A DNA stretch of 59,921 nt from JAZDEY01 sp043808325 [NCBI: Candidatus Eiseniibacteriota bacterium] (GCA_043808325.1 JAZDEY010000042.1:1-59921); one strand, 5' to 3'. Counted from the first letter of the stretch, positions 14,236 to 22,853 are shown. Translations and numbers: made by a program. Notes: a model not told the origin generated them from the sequence alone.

Positions 14236-17200
14236 TTACTTCAGCAACAGCATCTTCTGCATCGCGTGCGTATCGGCTGTGCGCAGCCGTGCGAAGTAGA
14301 CGCCTGCTGCCACGCGCCTGCCACCTGAGTCCCTGCCGTCCCAGACTGACTGGTATTGGCCGGCTGGCAGCACTCCATCCTCGAGCGTCCGCACCAGCAC
14401 TCCTCGGGCGTCGTAAATCTCGAGACTCACGGCTCCCGGCGCGGCCAGATCAAAGGCTACGGTCGTGGACTGGCCGAACGGATTCGGGCGGATCGGCAAG
14501 AGCGCCGTGCCCGCGGCGGGCTGCCCGTCAACACCTGCGGCATTGACTGTTATGTCGAGTACCACCGGGGATCCCAACTGGAATATGTTGGGCACGAGAT
14601 AGTCGACGCCGTCAGCCCCCACGTAGTGGATCCCAACCGGGCCGAATGGCGCCATGGGATCGTTCGGATCCACGGGCGCATCGGGTATCTCGGGATCAAA
14701 TGCCACATGAAGCCACGCATTCTCGGCGCTCGCCACGGAGTGTCCGAACATCTCCTCCGCGTCGGCCACCGAATACCACAGCACAAGATCCATGCGGCCG
14801 TCCTGTGTGGCGTCAAGATCGAGATGATCCACAGGAGTGAGGACTCCCTTCAGGTTCCCGACATACGCCCTTGCTGCGTCGATCCCGGCAGCATCGAAGG
14901 TGCCATCTGATGCCGACGGGATCAGGATCGCAAAGTGCTCGCCGGCAGGATCAAAGCAGGTACCGTCTGCAGTGAATCCCACCGATGCCAGTGCGCCGCC
15001 TGACCGGTCGTGCGGCACGCGAACGTAGACCGAGACCACGGTCGTGTTGCCGGAATGGTCAAAGCCCATATAAGTGATCGTGTAGATCCGGCCGCTGCCG
15101 CCGCCGCTGCGCTCCGAACGGAGCTGGAACGCGAGGTCAGGTGTGCCGATGTCGGCCCCCTGAATGTCGTTCGGGGTATCGCCGTCGCCCAGGCCGTTCT
15201 CGGGCTCATTGCTCGTGATCGAGATCAGCATGAATCCGGGATCGGGATCGCAGATGTCCCTTACGGTCACGGCAGTCACGATGTCGGCCATCTTGTGGTT
15301 CGGAGGCCAGAGCACGTCCCGATTGAGAGCAACCACGATCTCGGGCGGCGTGGTATCGACGACCGTCACCCGAGCCATGCAGCTGGCGGTGTTGTCGGCG
15401 TCGTCCCTGGCCGTGAAAGCCACGTTGGTCGTTCCCTCGGGGAAACAGGCCGGCCGGGTATCCGTCATGTCCAGGGTGTCATCGCACAGATCCGATGCGA
15501 CGACCCCCGCAAAGAAGGCAGCCAACTGCGGATCGCCGGAAGGAGTCCCGCAGTGATCGCTGCACTCGACCGTGACATCGGCAGGGCACACGATGTAGGG
15601 CGGCGTGGTATCACGCACTCTCACATTCGCCCCGCACTCGAACCAATTGGCGGCATCATCGGTCGCTCTGAACCTGACGGTGGTCGTCCCCTCGGGGAAA
15701 CAGGTTGGGCGATTATCCGTCATGTCCAGGGCAGCGTCGCAGTTGTCGGTCGCCGAGAACCCGGCAAAGAATGCCGCGAGACTTGGATCGTCCGAAGGTG
15801 TCCCACAGTATCCCTTGCACTCGACCGTGACATCGGCGGGACAAATGCCCATGGGCGGCGTGACATCCCTTACGGTCACATCGGCGGTGCACTGGGCCGA
15901 GAGGCCATGCTCATCCGTGACTGTCAGCGTCACCGACGTTGTCCCGAGCGGGTATGGGCCGGCCGGGGACTGGACGAGCGTAATGGTGTCGCCATCGGGA
16001 TCGTAAGAGCCATCGTCTATCGTGGCTGTGGCCATGCAAGCGGCGTCTGCATTGACTATGGCGTTGGCGCACACAGCGACCGGCGGACGGTTGAGCGGGA
16101 AGATGTCCCGCAGCAGGTACTCCACATCCGGACCGCAGCCGTCCCAAGGACAGTAAATCGTGTCGATCGAAAACCATTGCGTGTGACTGCCACCCCAGCC
16201 ATAGTTTATGTGATACTGCAGGACGCCTCCGGTGTCCATCCACCCGTCGCACACGATGGAGTGACCGGATATCCTGTATTGCATCGGGCGGCCAGCATTG
16301 ATCTGAGGCTTGATTATGTCAAGCCATTGGGCCGGTGTGCGACTGCCCGGGTCCCTATTCACCTTGTTAATGCTCGGGCTGTACCCGAAATAGGTCGGAT
16401 ACACCGTGGTGCCGTACTCGGTAGTAGCGCCCGAGCCGCAGGTTCCATAATCCATGTTGAAAGCAACACCTACCTCATAGCAGAGCTCGGCCACAGCCGC
16501 CTGTTCGGCAGCACTGCTGCCGCCGGTGCAATCATCCGGCATATTAGCCCAGTCGTAGGCGTCGCTGAAGGTTGCAGAGAGGTGTGCGGCACAGCAGTCG
16601 TGGGTTGGACAGCCGTTCGCGGGGTCATCGCCCTGATCGCCATCCCAGTCATATTCGTGACTACCAGTTCCGCTGGGCGGGTATTCCCAATAGTGCATGA
16701 TTTGGGAAGCCGCCGTCGCGACACAGCCGACCACACATCTGTCCCCTCCAAAACCGACGGGACACGAATTGTCGTAGGGAAATCCCTGGTGCCAGGAATC
16801 GGTGAGCAAGGGACCAGCCTGGGCCAGCGGGGCTACCGGGCCTTCGCCTATCTGGGCAACGAATTTCCGACCAGTAACAGTGTAATGATCCCAGGCGACC
16901 CTGCCTTCGTCACCAAACAATACCGCTCCAGTACGCGGCAGCGGAGCATCCAGGCTTCCGTACGCCTCGGTCCACACCCTGGCCTTTTCCGAAAACACGT
17001 CCCTGAGCAGCTGCGGGAATCCCACATTCTGTGTGACGTCCAGATCGCAATCGTCGGACCATGACATCACCGGTGGAAGCTCCTTGAGCACCGGAACGAC
17101 GATGTTGCCCAGAGGTGAAATCGAGTAACACCGCGCAAGCACGACCCCGTCCACGACGATGTCTTGGACATTCACGATGCGCGGCTGGGTGTTCCCCGCC

Positions 17201-17352
17201 CAACTACCTTTCTGGGCCACTATGTACGTCAGCCAGTTTTCGCAGACCTGGCTCATCTCCGCCTGGGTCGCCCTCTCAGCCCATGCAAGAGGGGCTGCAA
17301 TGAAGAGCAGGCAAAAAACGACCAACATCGCTAAGACTAAGATTCTCCGCAT
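14236..17352 (-). CDS. Secreted C10 (streptopain-like) cysteine peptidase with two HYR domains and sorting tail
   Basis: The protein has 1038 residues. A signal peptide (1-25) leads into a pro-region that opens with ERATQAEMSQV, much like the C1A peptidase in this window. The C10 domain has C210 in GCVATAASQIMHYW and H364 in GHSIVCDGW, followed by QYHINYGWGG; both match streptopain. Next come a PKD-like segment, two HYR repeats of about 95 residues each (PADVTVEC...CFPEGTT), an Ig-like stretch, and a region resembling choice-of-anchor modules. A FlgD-like domain at the C-terminus ends in GVYFARLR...KMLLLK. The start has AGGAGG eight bases upstream, and the promoter lies at 17465-17493. It probably digests extracellular protein. 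Confidence 0.9.
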   Translation of the reverse strand: MRRILVLAMLVVFCLLFIAAPLAWAERATQAEMSQVCENWLTYIVAQKGSWAGNTQPRIVNVQDIVVDGVVLARCYSISPLGNIVVPVLKELPPVMSWSDDCDLDVTQNVGFPQLLRDVFSEKARVWTEAYGSLDAPLPRTGAVLFGDEGRVAWDHYTVTGRKFVAQIGEGPVAPLAQAGPLLTDSWHQGFPYDNSCPVGFGGDRCVVGCVATAASQIMHYWEYPPSGTGSHEYDWDGDQGDDPANGCPTHDCCAAHLSATFSDAYDWANMPDDCTGGSSAAEQAAVAELCYEVGVAFNMDYGTCGSGATTEYGTTVYPTYFGYSPSINKVNRDPGSRTPAQWLDIIKPQINAGRPMQYRISGHSIVCDGWMDTGGVLQYHINYGWGGSHTQWFSIDTIYCPWDGCGPDVEYLLRDIFPLNRPPVAVCANAIVNADAACMATATIDDGSYDPDGDTITLVQSPAGPYPLGTTSVTLTVTDEHGLSAQCTADVTVRDVTPPMGICPADVTVECKGYCGTPSDDPSLAAFFAGFSATDNCDAALDMTDNRPTCFPEGTTTVRFRATDDAANWFECGANVRVRDTTPPYIVCPADVTVECSDHCGTPSGDPQLAAFFAGVVASDLCDDTLDMTDTRPACFPEGTTNVAFTARDDADNTASCMARVTVVDTTPPEIVVALNRDVLWPPNHKMADIVTAVTVRDICDPDPGFMLISITSNEPENGLGDGDTPNDIQGADIGTPDLAFQLRSERSGGGSGRIYTITYMGFDHSGNTTVVSVYVRVPHDRSGGALASVGFTADGTCFDPAGEHFAILIPSASDGTFDAAGIDAARAYVGNLKGVLTPVDHLDLDATQDGRMDLVLWYSVADAEEMFGHSVASAENAWLHVAFDPEIPDAPVDPNDPMAPFGPVGIHYVGADGVDYLVPNIFQLGSPVVLDITVNAAGVDGQPAAGTALLPIRPNPFGQSTTVAFDLAAPGAVSLEIYDARGVLVRTLEDGVLPAGQYQSVWDGRDSGGRRVAAGVYFARLRTADTHAMQKMLLLK

Positions 17353-17464
17353 AACATCCTCCTATCAATGGAATTAGTGATGGCACAATTGCGTCTGTTC
17401 CGTGACCTCCTTTCTCGGCGTCTAGCCATAGCTGCGACCTCGCTCTGAATGTTGAAGTGTAGGT

Positions 17465-17493
17465 ATTGTAGCATAGCGCATGGCATGCGTCAA
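17465..17493 (-). promoter_or_regulatory. Promoter of the C10 peptidase gene
   Basis: On the minus strand TTGACG (17493-17488) and TACAAT (17470-17465) are 17 bases apart, about 110 bases before the start codon. Confidence 0.65.
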
Positions 17494-17547
17494 ACCAAAT
17501 GTACCGGATTCGACTGCGAGTGGAGCGGGAAGCAGGAGTGGGCCGGG

Positions 17548-17576
17548 TTGACACAGGTTACGCTCCGTAGTACAGT
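17548..17576 (+). promoter_or_regulatory. Promoter of iorAB
   Basis: TTGACA at 17548-17553 and TACAGT at 17571-17576 are 17 bases apart, 50 bases before the iorA start. Confidence 0.65.
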
Positions 17577-17626
17577 CAAATCTCAGGCTTTGCAGGGCAA
17601 CTCGATGCATGTAACTCGGCGAGGGC

Positions 17627-19228
17627 ATGATGAAACCTGAGATTCTCCTGGGTGATGAGGCAGTTGCGCTGGGGGCAATCCACGCAGGCTTGAGCGCGGC
17701 CTATTCCTACCCGGGCACCCCGGCCTCCGAGATCATGGAGTATCTCCTCAGGGCCTCCGATGGCGGCAGGCGATTCCACGCCGCCTGGTCCGTGAACGAG
17801 AAGGTGGCCTACGAGGAGGCCCTCGGGGTCTCATTCGCCGGCAAGCGCACCATGGTCTCGATGAAGCACGTGGGCCTAAACGTGGCTGCCGATCCTTTTA
17901 TGAACTCGGCCCTGACGGGGATCCTGGGCGGGCTTGTGGTTGTGCCCGCGGATGACCCGGGCATGCACAGCTCCCAGAACGAGCAGGACAGCCGCTATTA
18001 TGCCGACTTCGCCCGCATCCCTTGCTTTGAACCTGCCAACCATCAGGAAGCCTACGAGATGACCCGGCGTGCCTTCGAGGTCTCGGAGGAGTTCGGGGTC
18101 CCCGTTATGGTTCGGCTGGTGACAAGGCTCTCCCACAGCCGCTCGAGTGTTCTGCCGCGCGAACCCAGGGCGCAGAACGAGCCCGCCCGGGGAGCATCGG
18201 ACGCGTGGACGCTGCTTCCCATGAACGCGAGAAAGCGTTTCAGGTCTTTGATCGAGAAGCAGGCCGAGTTCCTCAGGCTTTCAGAGGAGTCCGAGTTCAA
18301 TAGATTGGAGCCTGGCGACCCGACCGGCAGGCTGGGAGTGATTGCCGCTGGAATTGCTTACAACTACGTCAAAGAAAACCTCAAGGAAATAGAGAACCCG
18401 CCACCACTCCTCAAGATCTCAAGATATCCCATTCCCAGGGGCTTGGTGGCGCGGCTCGTGGACCAAGTTGATACCGTTGTCGTAGTCGAGGATGGATTTC
18501 CCTATGTCGAACGCGCCGTTGCCGGCCTCTTCGGCATTTGCGGCAAGACCATCAAAGGCAAACTCACGGGCGACCTGCCGGCATCCGGTGAGCTTTCGCC
18601 CGAAGTGGTGCGCCCCGTGCTGGGCCTGAAGCCGCTTGAGACCAAGCGCCTCGAGGGCTTGAGCCTCGCAGGCCGGCCTCCGCAGCTCTGCAAAGGTTGT
18701 CCTCACGCGGATACTTATAACGCCCTCAACCTCGCCTTGACAGGCTATCCCGGCGCCAACGTCTTCAGTGACATTGGCTGTTACACGCTCGGGTACTTTC
18801 CGCCCTATAGATCAATCAACACGTGCGTTTGCATGGGCGCCAGTGTGAGCATGGCCAAAGGCGGCAGTGAGGCCGGCATTCATCCCTCGGTGGCCGTGAT
18901 CGGGGATTCCACTCTCGGGCACTCGGGCTTGACCCCGCTCCTCGAGGCTGCCGCCGAGAATACCAACATGACAGTGATCGTACTGGATAACGGCATCGTC
19001 GCGATGACCGGCGGACAGCCGAGCTATGCCTCGGGCGAGCGGCTCCTCAAGATGATCGAGGGCGTCGGGGTTCCCGGGGAGCATATCCGCGTGATCGAAC
19101 CCTTACCCAAGAACCTCGACGCGAACGCCGCCGTCATGAAGGAGGAGTTTGAGTACCGCGGGCTCTCGGTCATAGTTGCCGCGCGGGAGTGCATTCAGGA
19201 AGCCCGCAAGCGAAAGAGGAGTGCGTAG
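17627..19228 (+). CDS. iorA: Indolepyruvate:ferredoxin oxidoreductase alpha subunit without ferredoxin domain
   Basis: The enzyme decarboxylates aryl pyruvates from aromatic amino acids to aryl-acyl-CoA and reduces ferredoxin. The N-terminal pyrimidine-binding half has GDEAVALGA and YPGTPASEIMEYL. The TPP motif GDSTLGHSG...LDNGIVAMTGGQPS lies near residues 425-465, and CKGCPHADTYNALN is also typical. Family members usually end in a domain with two 4Fe-4S clusters, for about 600-650 residues. This one stops at 533 with ECIQEARKRKRSA and lacks that domain, so it must use a separate ferredoxin. The stop codon is directly followed by the GTG of iorB. Two adjacent ATG codons (17627 and 17630) are possible starts. 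Confidence 0.9.
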   Translation: MMKPEILLGDEAVALGAIHAGLSAAYSYPGTPASEIMEYLLRASDGGRRFHAAWSVNEKVAYEEALGVSFAGKRTMVSMKHVGLNVAADPFMNSALTGILGGLVVVPADDPGMHSSQNEQDSRYYADFARIPCFEPANHQEAYEMTRRAFEVSEEFGVPVMVRLVTRLSHSRSSVLPREPRAQNEPARGASDAWTLLPMNARKRFRSLIEKQAEFLRLSEESEFNRLEPGDPTGRLGVIAAGIAYNYVKENLKEIENPPPLLKISRYPIPRGLVARLVDQVDTVVVVEDGFPYVERAVAGLFGICGKTIKGKLTGDLPASGELSPEVVRPVLGLKPLETKRLEGLSLAGRPPQLCKGCPHADTYNALNLALTGYPGANVFSDIGCYTLGYFPPYRSINTCVCMGASVSMAKGGSEAGIHPSVAVIGDSTLGHSGLTPLLEAAAENTNMTVIVLDNGIVAMTGGQPSYASGERLLKMIEGVGVPGEHIRVIEPLPKNLDANAAVMKEEFEYRGLSVIVAARECIQEARKRKRSA

Positions 19229-19813
19229 GTGAAGCAGGACATCATCCTGGCGGGTGTCGGCGGGCAGGGTACCCTATCCATAGCCTACGTGATAGACCAA
19301 GCGGCTTTGAAGAAGGGCCTGAATTTGAAGCAGGCCGAGGTCCACGGGATGGCCCAGCGCGGCGGCGCTGTCCAATCACACTTGCGGCTCTCGAGCGAAC
19401 TCATCTATAGCGATCTCATCCCTAAGGGCGCTGCCGACATGATCCTGAGCGTCGAGCCCCTCGAGGCCCTGCGTTACGTGGACTACCTTCGCCCAGATGG
19501 TATCATCGTCGCAAGCAGCACACCCTACGTCAATATTCCCGACTATCCTCCCCTTGAGGATGTGCTGAAGGCGGTCCGTGGCTTCAAGCGAAGCGTGATT
19601 GTGGATTCCGGGAAGCTCGCTCTGGACGGGGGCTCGACCAGGGCGCAGAACATGGTGATGCTGGGGGCCGCTTCGCGCTTTCTCGTGCTTGAAGAGGGCG
19701 ACCTTCGCGAATTCATCCGGGAGCTTTTCAAAGGCCGCGGCGAGAGTGTGGTCGCCACCAACCTCAAGGCCTTCGAGTTGGGCCGCGCAGCATCAGCCGA
19801 CTGCGTCGCGTGA
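19229..19813 (+). CDS. iorB: Indolepyruvate:ferredoxin oxidoreductase beta subunit
   Basis: This is the gamma-type 2-oxoacid oxidoreductase domain, 194 residues, the normal length. The N-terminus has the GVGGQGTLSIAYVI nucleotide or CoA-binding loop, followed by EVHGMAQRGGAVQSHLRL, the family signature. It starts with GTG at the base after the iorA stop, so the two are translationally coupled and form one complex. The gene ends 29 bases before the target duplication of the IS1-like element. Confidence 0.9.
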   Translation: MKQDIILAGVGGQGTLSIAYVIDQAALKKGLNLKQAEVHGMAQRGGAVQSHLRLSSELIYSDLIPKGAADMILSVEPLEALRYVDYLRPDGIIVASSTPYVNIPDYPPLEDVLKAVRGFKRSVIVDSGKLALDGGSTRAQNMVMLGAASRFLVLEEGDLREFIRELFKGRGESVVATNLKAFELGRAASADCVA

Positions 19814-19858
19814 CCTAGGGCAATCCCTCTACGCGCAAAAGAAACCTTGGGTAGTGGG

Positions 19859-20098
19859 TCAGTTTGACGGTTCGCGCCTATCAAGCAACCCAACCAATTC
19901 GTCGACCTGAATCCGCTTGCAGGGCAGACCGACCATTGTCCGATCATGGTAATGCTGACATGCTGTGCCTATGTTCCTCAGTAGGTTTACCACGGTGTTC
20001 TTGGCAACGCCCGTCATTCGGACGGTAGCTCGGATTGAGTTGCCCTTGACCAAAGCTGCCAGCACTCTGATTTGTTTATCCTTGCCTAATCGGTCCAC
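19859..20098 (-). pseudogene. IS1-family-like transposase, N-terminal remnant
   Basis: The 79 residues begin MDRLGKDKQIRVLAALV and contain NSIRATVRMTGVAKNTVV, a helix-turn-helix, then LPCKRIQVDE, which precedes the catalytic domain in IS1-type transposases of about 300 residues. After QVDE the frame runs into unrelated residues and stops inside the terminal repeat. The catalytic part is therefore deleted and the left end of the element was joined to the middle of the gene. The start at 20098 is internal to the element, and no terminal repeat lies just upstream of it. The cargo thus occupies the space between transposase start and right end. Confidence 0.8.
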
Positions 20099-20232
20099 CT
20101 TTCGGCCTTCTCTTCTTGCCTACCATCATACTTGAGTGCTCAAGTCGCATCGAGTGAAAATTTCCGTGTTTCGCGATTTCCGGAAAAATACATATTGCCA
20201 AATGGTGGCGCAACTATTATTCTCTGTTTGCG

Positions 20233-20529
20233 ATGGAAACTCGCCATAGGAAGCAATCATTAGAGCGGTTAGAGACTGAGACGGAATATAACGCTGGTTT
20301 TCCGCCGGAGGTTGTAAGGGCATTTCGACTTCGGATGAACTTCATCAGGGAGGCCGATGATGAGAGAGACTTACGAGCTAGAAAAGCCTACTGCTTTAAG
20401 AAATTGGGCGGAACAAGAAGGGGTCAGTACTCAATTCGCCTGAACGACCAATGGCGTCTGATCGTTGAAATTGTCGGGCGATGCCCGAACAAGATTGTAA
20501 TGGTTGTCGATATTACGGATTATCACTAA
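20233..20529 (+). CDS. higB: HigB/RelE-family toxin
   Basis: The toxin has 98 residues. The C-terminal half carries the HigB signature: KKLGGTRRGQYSIRLNDQWRL, then VVDITDYH at the end. Members of this family are ribosome-dependent mRNA interferases, and the arginines and the C-terminal YH are typical of the active surface. The N-terminus (METRHRKQSLERLETE) is a little unusual. The antitoxin gene follows after 15 bases with AAGAGGAGG, in the toxin-first order of higBA. It is cargo of the IS1-like element. Confidence 0.9.
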   Translation: METRHRKQSLERLETETEYNAGFPPEVVRAFRLRMNFIREADDERDLRARKAYCFKKLGGTRRGQYSIRLNDQWRLIVEIVGRCPNKIVMVVDITDYH

Positions 20530-20544
20530 GAGGAGGCGAACAGC

Positions 20545-21666
20545 ATGCCAGAGAAAATCCCTGCCGTTTTCTCTCCGGGTGAGCATCTTAGGGAGGAACT
20601 GGAGGCGCGGGGATGGATGCAGGAGGACCTGGCAGACATAACTGGCCTGCCGTTGCAGGCGGTCAGTGAGATTATGACTGCCAAGCGCTCGATAACCCCG
20701 GAGGTAGCTCACGCCATAGGAGAGGCCCTTGGGACGAGTGCCAAGGTCTGGATGAATCTGGATGCGGCTTATCGGTTGACCCATCTTAGGACCAGGACTA
20801 GCCTGATCCCTCAAAAGTCCAAGCTGTATCAGAAAGCGCCTATTCGGGAGATGATACGGCGCGGGTGGATGAGAGGTTCCGATGATTTCAGCGTGCTTGA
20901 GAAGAAGATACTCGATTTCTTTGAGATCAAGTCATTAGATGATGAGCCAGCGCCCGTTGCCCATGCAGCGCGAACATCTTCTGCGACACTGACGGCCGCT
21001 TGTCAGGCATGGCTTTATCGCGCGAAGAAGCTTGCCATGTCAGCACCAACTACTCAGAGATTCACGGATTCCCGTCTTAGTAGTGGGCTGGATCGCCTTA
21101 GAGCGCTTCTCCGAAATCCACAGGAGGTCTGCCACGTTCCGGAGGTATTGGCAGATGCTGGTATTCGGTTCGTGATTCTGGAGCATCTGCGCGGCACCAA
21201 GATTGACGGAGCCTGCTTTTGGTTGAACGATGCATCACCCGTTATAGTACTGACGCTCCGCTATGACAGACTGGATTACTTCTGGTTCACTTTGCTTCAC
21301 GAGATTGGACATGTGATGAAAAGAGATAGCTTGATTGACATAGATTTGATCGAGAATCGCCTGAAACCATCCGACGACACGTGGGACAAGGAGGTGAAGG
21401 CTAATGAGTTCGCGTCGGATTTCCTGATCAGGTCCTCAGATCTAGATAGCTTTGTATCTCGTGTCGGACCACTCTATTCAAAGATAGCAATCAAGCAATT
21501 CGCCGCCCGGCTCAATGTCCATCCGGGTATCGTAGTGGGGCAATTGCAGTTCCGAGACGAGATCGGCTATCAGCACAGCCGGGAGATGCTTGAGAAAATA
21601 CGGAAGTTCATCGTTCCGTGTACGCTTACCGACGGCTGGGGACATACAGTTACCGCTGACATTTAG
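20545..21666 (+). CDS. higA: HigA-type antitoxin fused to ImmA/IrrE (M78) metallopeptidase domain
   Basis: Residues 8-70 form a HigA-type XRE helix-turn-helix (SPGEHLREELEARGWMQ...VWMNLDAAY). A linker of about 170 residues leads to a zincin-like domain with HEIGH at 252-256 and a downstream ANEFASDFLI, which supplies the third ligand as in ImmA/IrrE peptidases. At 373 residues it is almost four times the size of classical HigA. The HTH would bind the operon promoter and the toxin would be neutralised by the N-terminal part. The peptidase domain may link antitoxin stability to a signal, which is inference. The start has AGGAGG upstream. Confidence 0.9.
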   Translation: MPEKIPAVFSPGEHLREELEARGWMQEDLADITGLPLQAVSEIMTAKRSITPEVAHAIGEALGTSAKVWMNLDAAYRLTHLRTRTSLIPQKSKLYQKAPIREMIRRGWMRGSDDFSVLEKKILDFFEIKSLDDEPAPVAHAARTSSATLTAACQAWLYRAKKLAMSAPTTQRFTDSRLSSGLDRLRALLRNPQEVCHVPEVLADAGIRFVILEHLRGTKIDGACFWLNDASPVIVLTLRYDRLDYFWFTLLHEIGHVMKRDSLIDIDLIENRLKPSDDTWDKEVKANEFASDFLIRSSDLDSFVSRVGPLYSKIAIKQFAARLNVHPGIVVGQLQFRDEIGYQHSREMLEKIRKFIVPCTLTDGWGHTVTADI

Positions 21667-21690
21667 TGAGGGGGAGAGGGGGAAGACCCT

Positions 21691-22164
21691 ATGGCCATGA
21701 CACATGTGAAGCAGATGCAGGAGATTGCCAACAGGTTTATTGAGTCTAACGGTGGCCGGGCTGCCTCGGCCCATGAGATTGCCAAATGGGCAATCGATAA
21801 GGGATTCTGGAAGCCGCATCCTTCCAGCGCCTTAAACCAGTGCGCTACAGAGATTTCAGAGGCCCTTCGACAAGAGTACATTCTTGATCCGCAGGGGCGA
21901 ACAGTCCGTGCAAAGCACGCGGCTAGGATTCTCTGCGACGGAGAGCAGCAGGTATTGTGGGCAGACATTCGTAGCGCGGACCGACCGCACATGGAGATAG
22001 CCTTCAAACAGCGGCGTAAGCAGGTTGCCGCGGATTGCTGTCAGTTGAAGCGCGATGTCGATAGCTACAATGAGAATAACAATCCTGGGGAGCCGATCCA
22101 GATACCGTTCGACTTCACGCCGGACGTGTTAGAGGCTGAGGCCGGAGCCAAGGTCGGAGTTTAG
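21691..22164 (+). CDS. Third gene of the toxin-antitoxin operon, unknown function
   Basis: This 157-residue protein lies 24 bases after the antitoxin on the same strand. The N-terminal 75 residues look like a winged helix (IANRFIESNGGRAASAHEIAKWAIDKGFWKPHPSS), and the C-terminal part is charged (FKQRRKQVAADCCQLKRD) with an acidic, proline-containing tail. I do not know a named family. It may act as a regulator or chaperone of the HigB/HigA-M78 pair. Its end overlaps the convergent small gene by four bases. Confidence 0.65.
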   Translation: MAMTHVKQMQEIANRFIESNGGRAASAHEIAKWAIDKGFWKPHPSSALNQCATEISEALRQEYILDPQGRTVRAKHAARILCDGEQQVLWADIRSADRPHMEIAFKQRRKQVAADCCQLKRDVDSYNENNNPGEPIQIPFDFTPDVLEAEAGAKVGV

Positions 22165-22397
22165 CTCGGGATTGCTTTTGACCAACGGCTGCGTCCCGCC
22201 TTGCTGGCAATCTCCCTGCGCCTTGCCGGAGACAGTTTTCGCGCGCGTGCGGGTCCACCCTTGAGCCCTCCGAGCCTACCGAGCGTGACTGCTGCTGGAT
22301 TCTTGGCCGAGCTGGTTACCCTGCCAACAATCGAGATTGCGAGAACGTTCGGGTCTTCCTCTTGCTTATCCGCCTGGGTGCGTTTTTTTGCTCGCAT
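22161..22397 (-). CDS. Small basic protein with LGRLGGLKGG motif
   Basis: The 78 residues hold an acidic-to-basic N-terminus and a C-terminal motif, LGRLGGLKGGPARARKLS followed by RREIASKAGRSRW. It is common in small uncharacterised proteins of accessory DNA and is sometimes labelled histone-like. The glycine-lysine stretch and terminal aromatic suggest nucleic-acid binding. A promoter-like TTGCTT-16-TACAAT precedes it at about 22436-22409 on the minus strand. It is the only cargo gene facing left. Confidence 0.6.
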   Translation of the reverse strand: MRAKKRTQADKQEEDPNVLAISIVGRVTSSAKNPAAVTLGRLGGLKGGPARARKLSPARRREIASKAGRSRWSKAIPS

Positions 22398-22480
22398 GCT
22401 ACGATTGTACTATACTTGAGCGGATAAGCAAGCCCTTTTCGATGCTTCCCCTGCGCAAACTGACCCACTACCAAACCTTG

Positions 22481-22853
22481 ACATGCCTTGTCGGTTTAAG
22501 ATAGTATGATGAAGGCGGGGGACAAAATTCGGCTCCATGCCGTGTGAGTGGCTGGCTAACGCCGGGCGCTCCTATATCCCCTGCTATTCCTTTATTGACG
22601 AGAACGTCAACCGATTCTCTTGAGTGTAGTACACCCCGCGCGGTCCTTGAGCCACTTCTCGAGTACCTGATAGCCACTGACGTGGTCAACGAATTGATGG
22701 CCGCAAGACTGCCGGTTCACACCCGTACAGAGAGAGTCTTATTGCACGATAGGGCCTTATCGTGCAATAAGAAGAGGTGCTATTGCACAACGTGCAACAA
22801 CGAAACGAGTTAGCCATGCCTCAAGGTTCTCACGGAAGGAACCGAGCCGCTGC
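22481..22853. other. Intergenic region right of the IS1-like element with operator-like palindromes
   Basis: No credible gene is present. A 32-bp palindrome with arms TTATTGCACGATA and TATCGTGCAATAA (22739-22751 and 22758-22770) is perfect over 13 bases on each side. Thirteen bases further, TTGCAC-AAC-GTGCAA (22783-22797) repeats its core. Both look like operator sites for a dimeric regulator. Only a 14-codon frame (start 22816) follows, so the gene they once controlled may be lost. Confidence 0.5.

Larger units (their letters stand above)
19850..22472. mobile_element. Non-autonomous IS1-like element carrying a higBA-type toxin-antitoxin operon
   Basis: The unit of 2623 bp starts with GGTAGTGGGTCAGTTTG (19850-19866) and ends with its exact reverse complement (22456-22472), a 17-bp perfect terminal repeat. 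The flanks are the 8-bp direct repeat AAACCTTG (19842-19849 and 22473-22480), which fits the 8-9 bp duplications of IS1-family elements. Inside, a fragment of an IS1-type transposase lies against the left end, facing left. The rest is cargo: toxin, antitoxin and an unknown protein on the plus strand, and a small basic protein on the minus strand. With a broken transposase it could move only with help in trans, as mobile insertion cassettes do. Confidence 0.85.

Noticed and set aside
15010-17064. Long plus-strand frame opposite the C10 peptidase
   Set aside because: Low-complexity His/Arg/Gly composition typical of antisense shadows; the minus-strand gene is clear.
22544-22813. Plus-strand frame of 89 codons containing the palindromes
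   Set aside because: Its C-terminal part is encoded by the inverted repeats, and there is no good start signal.
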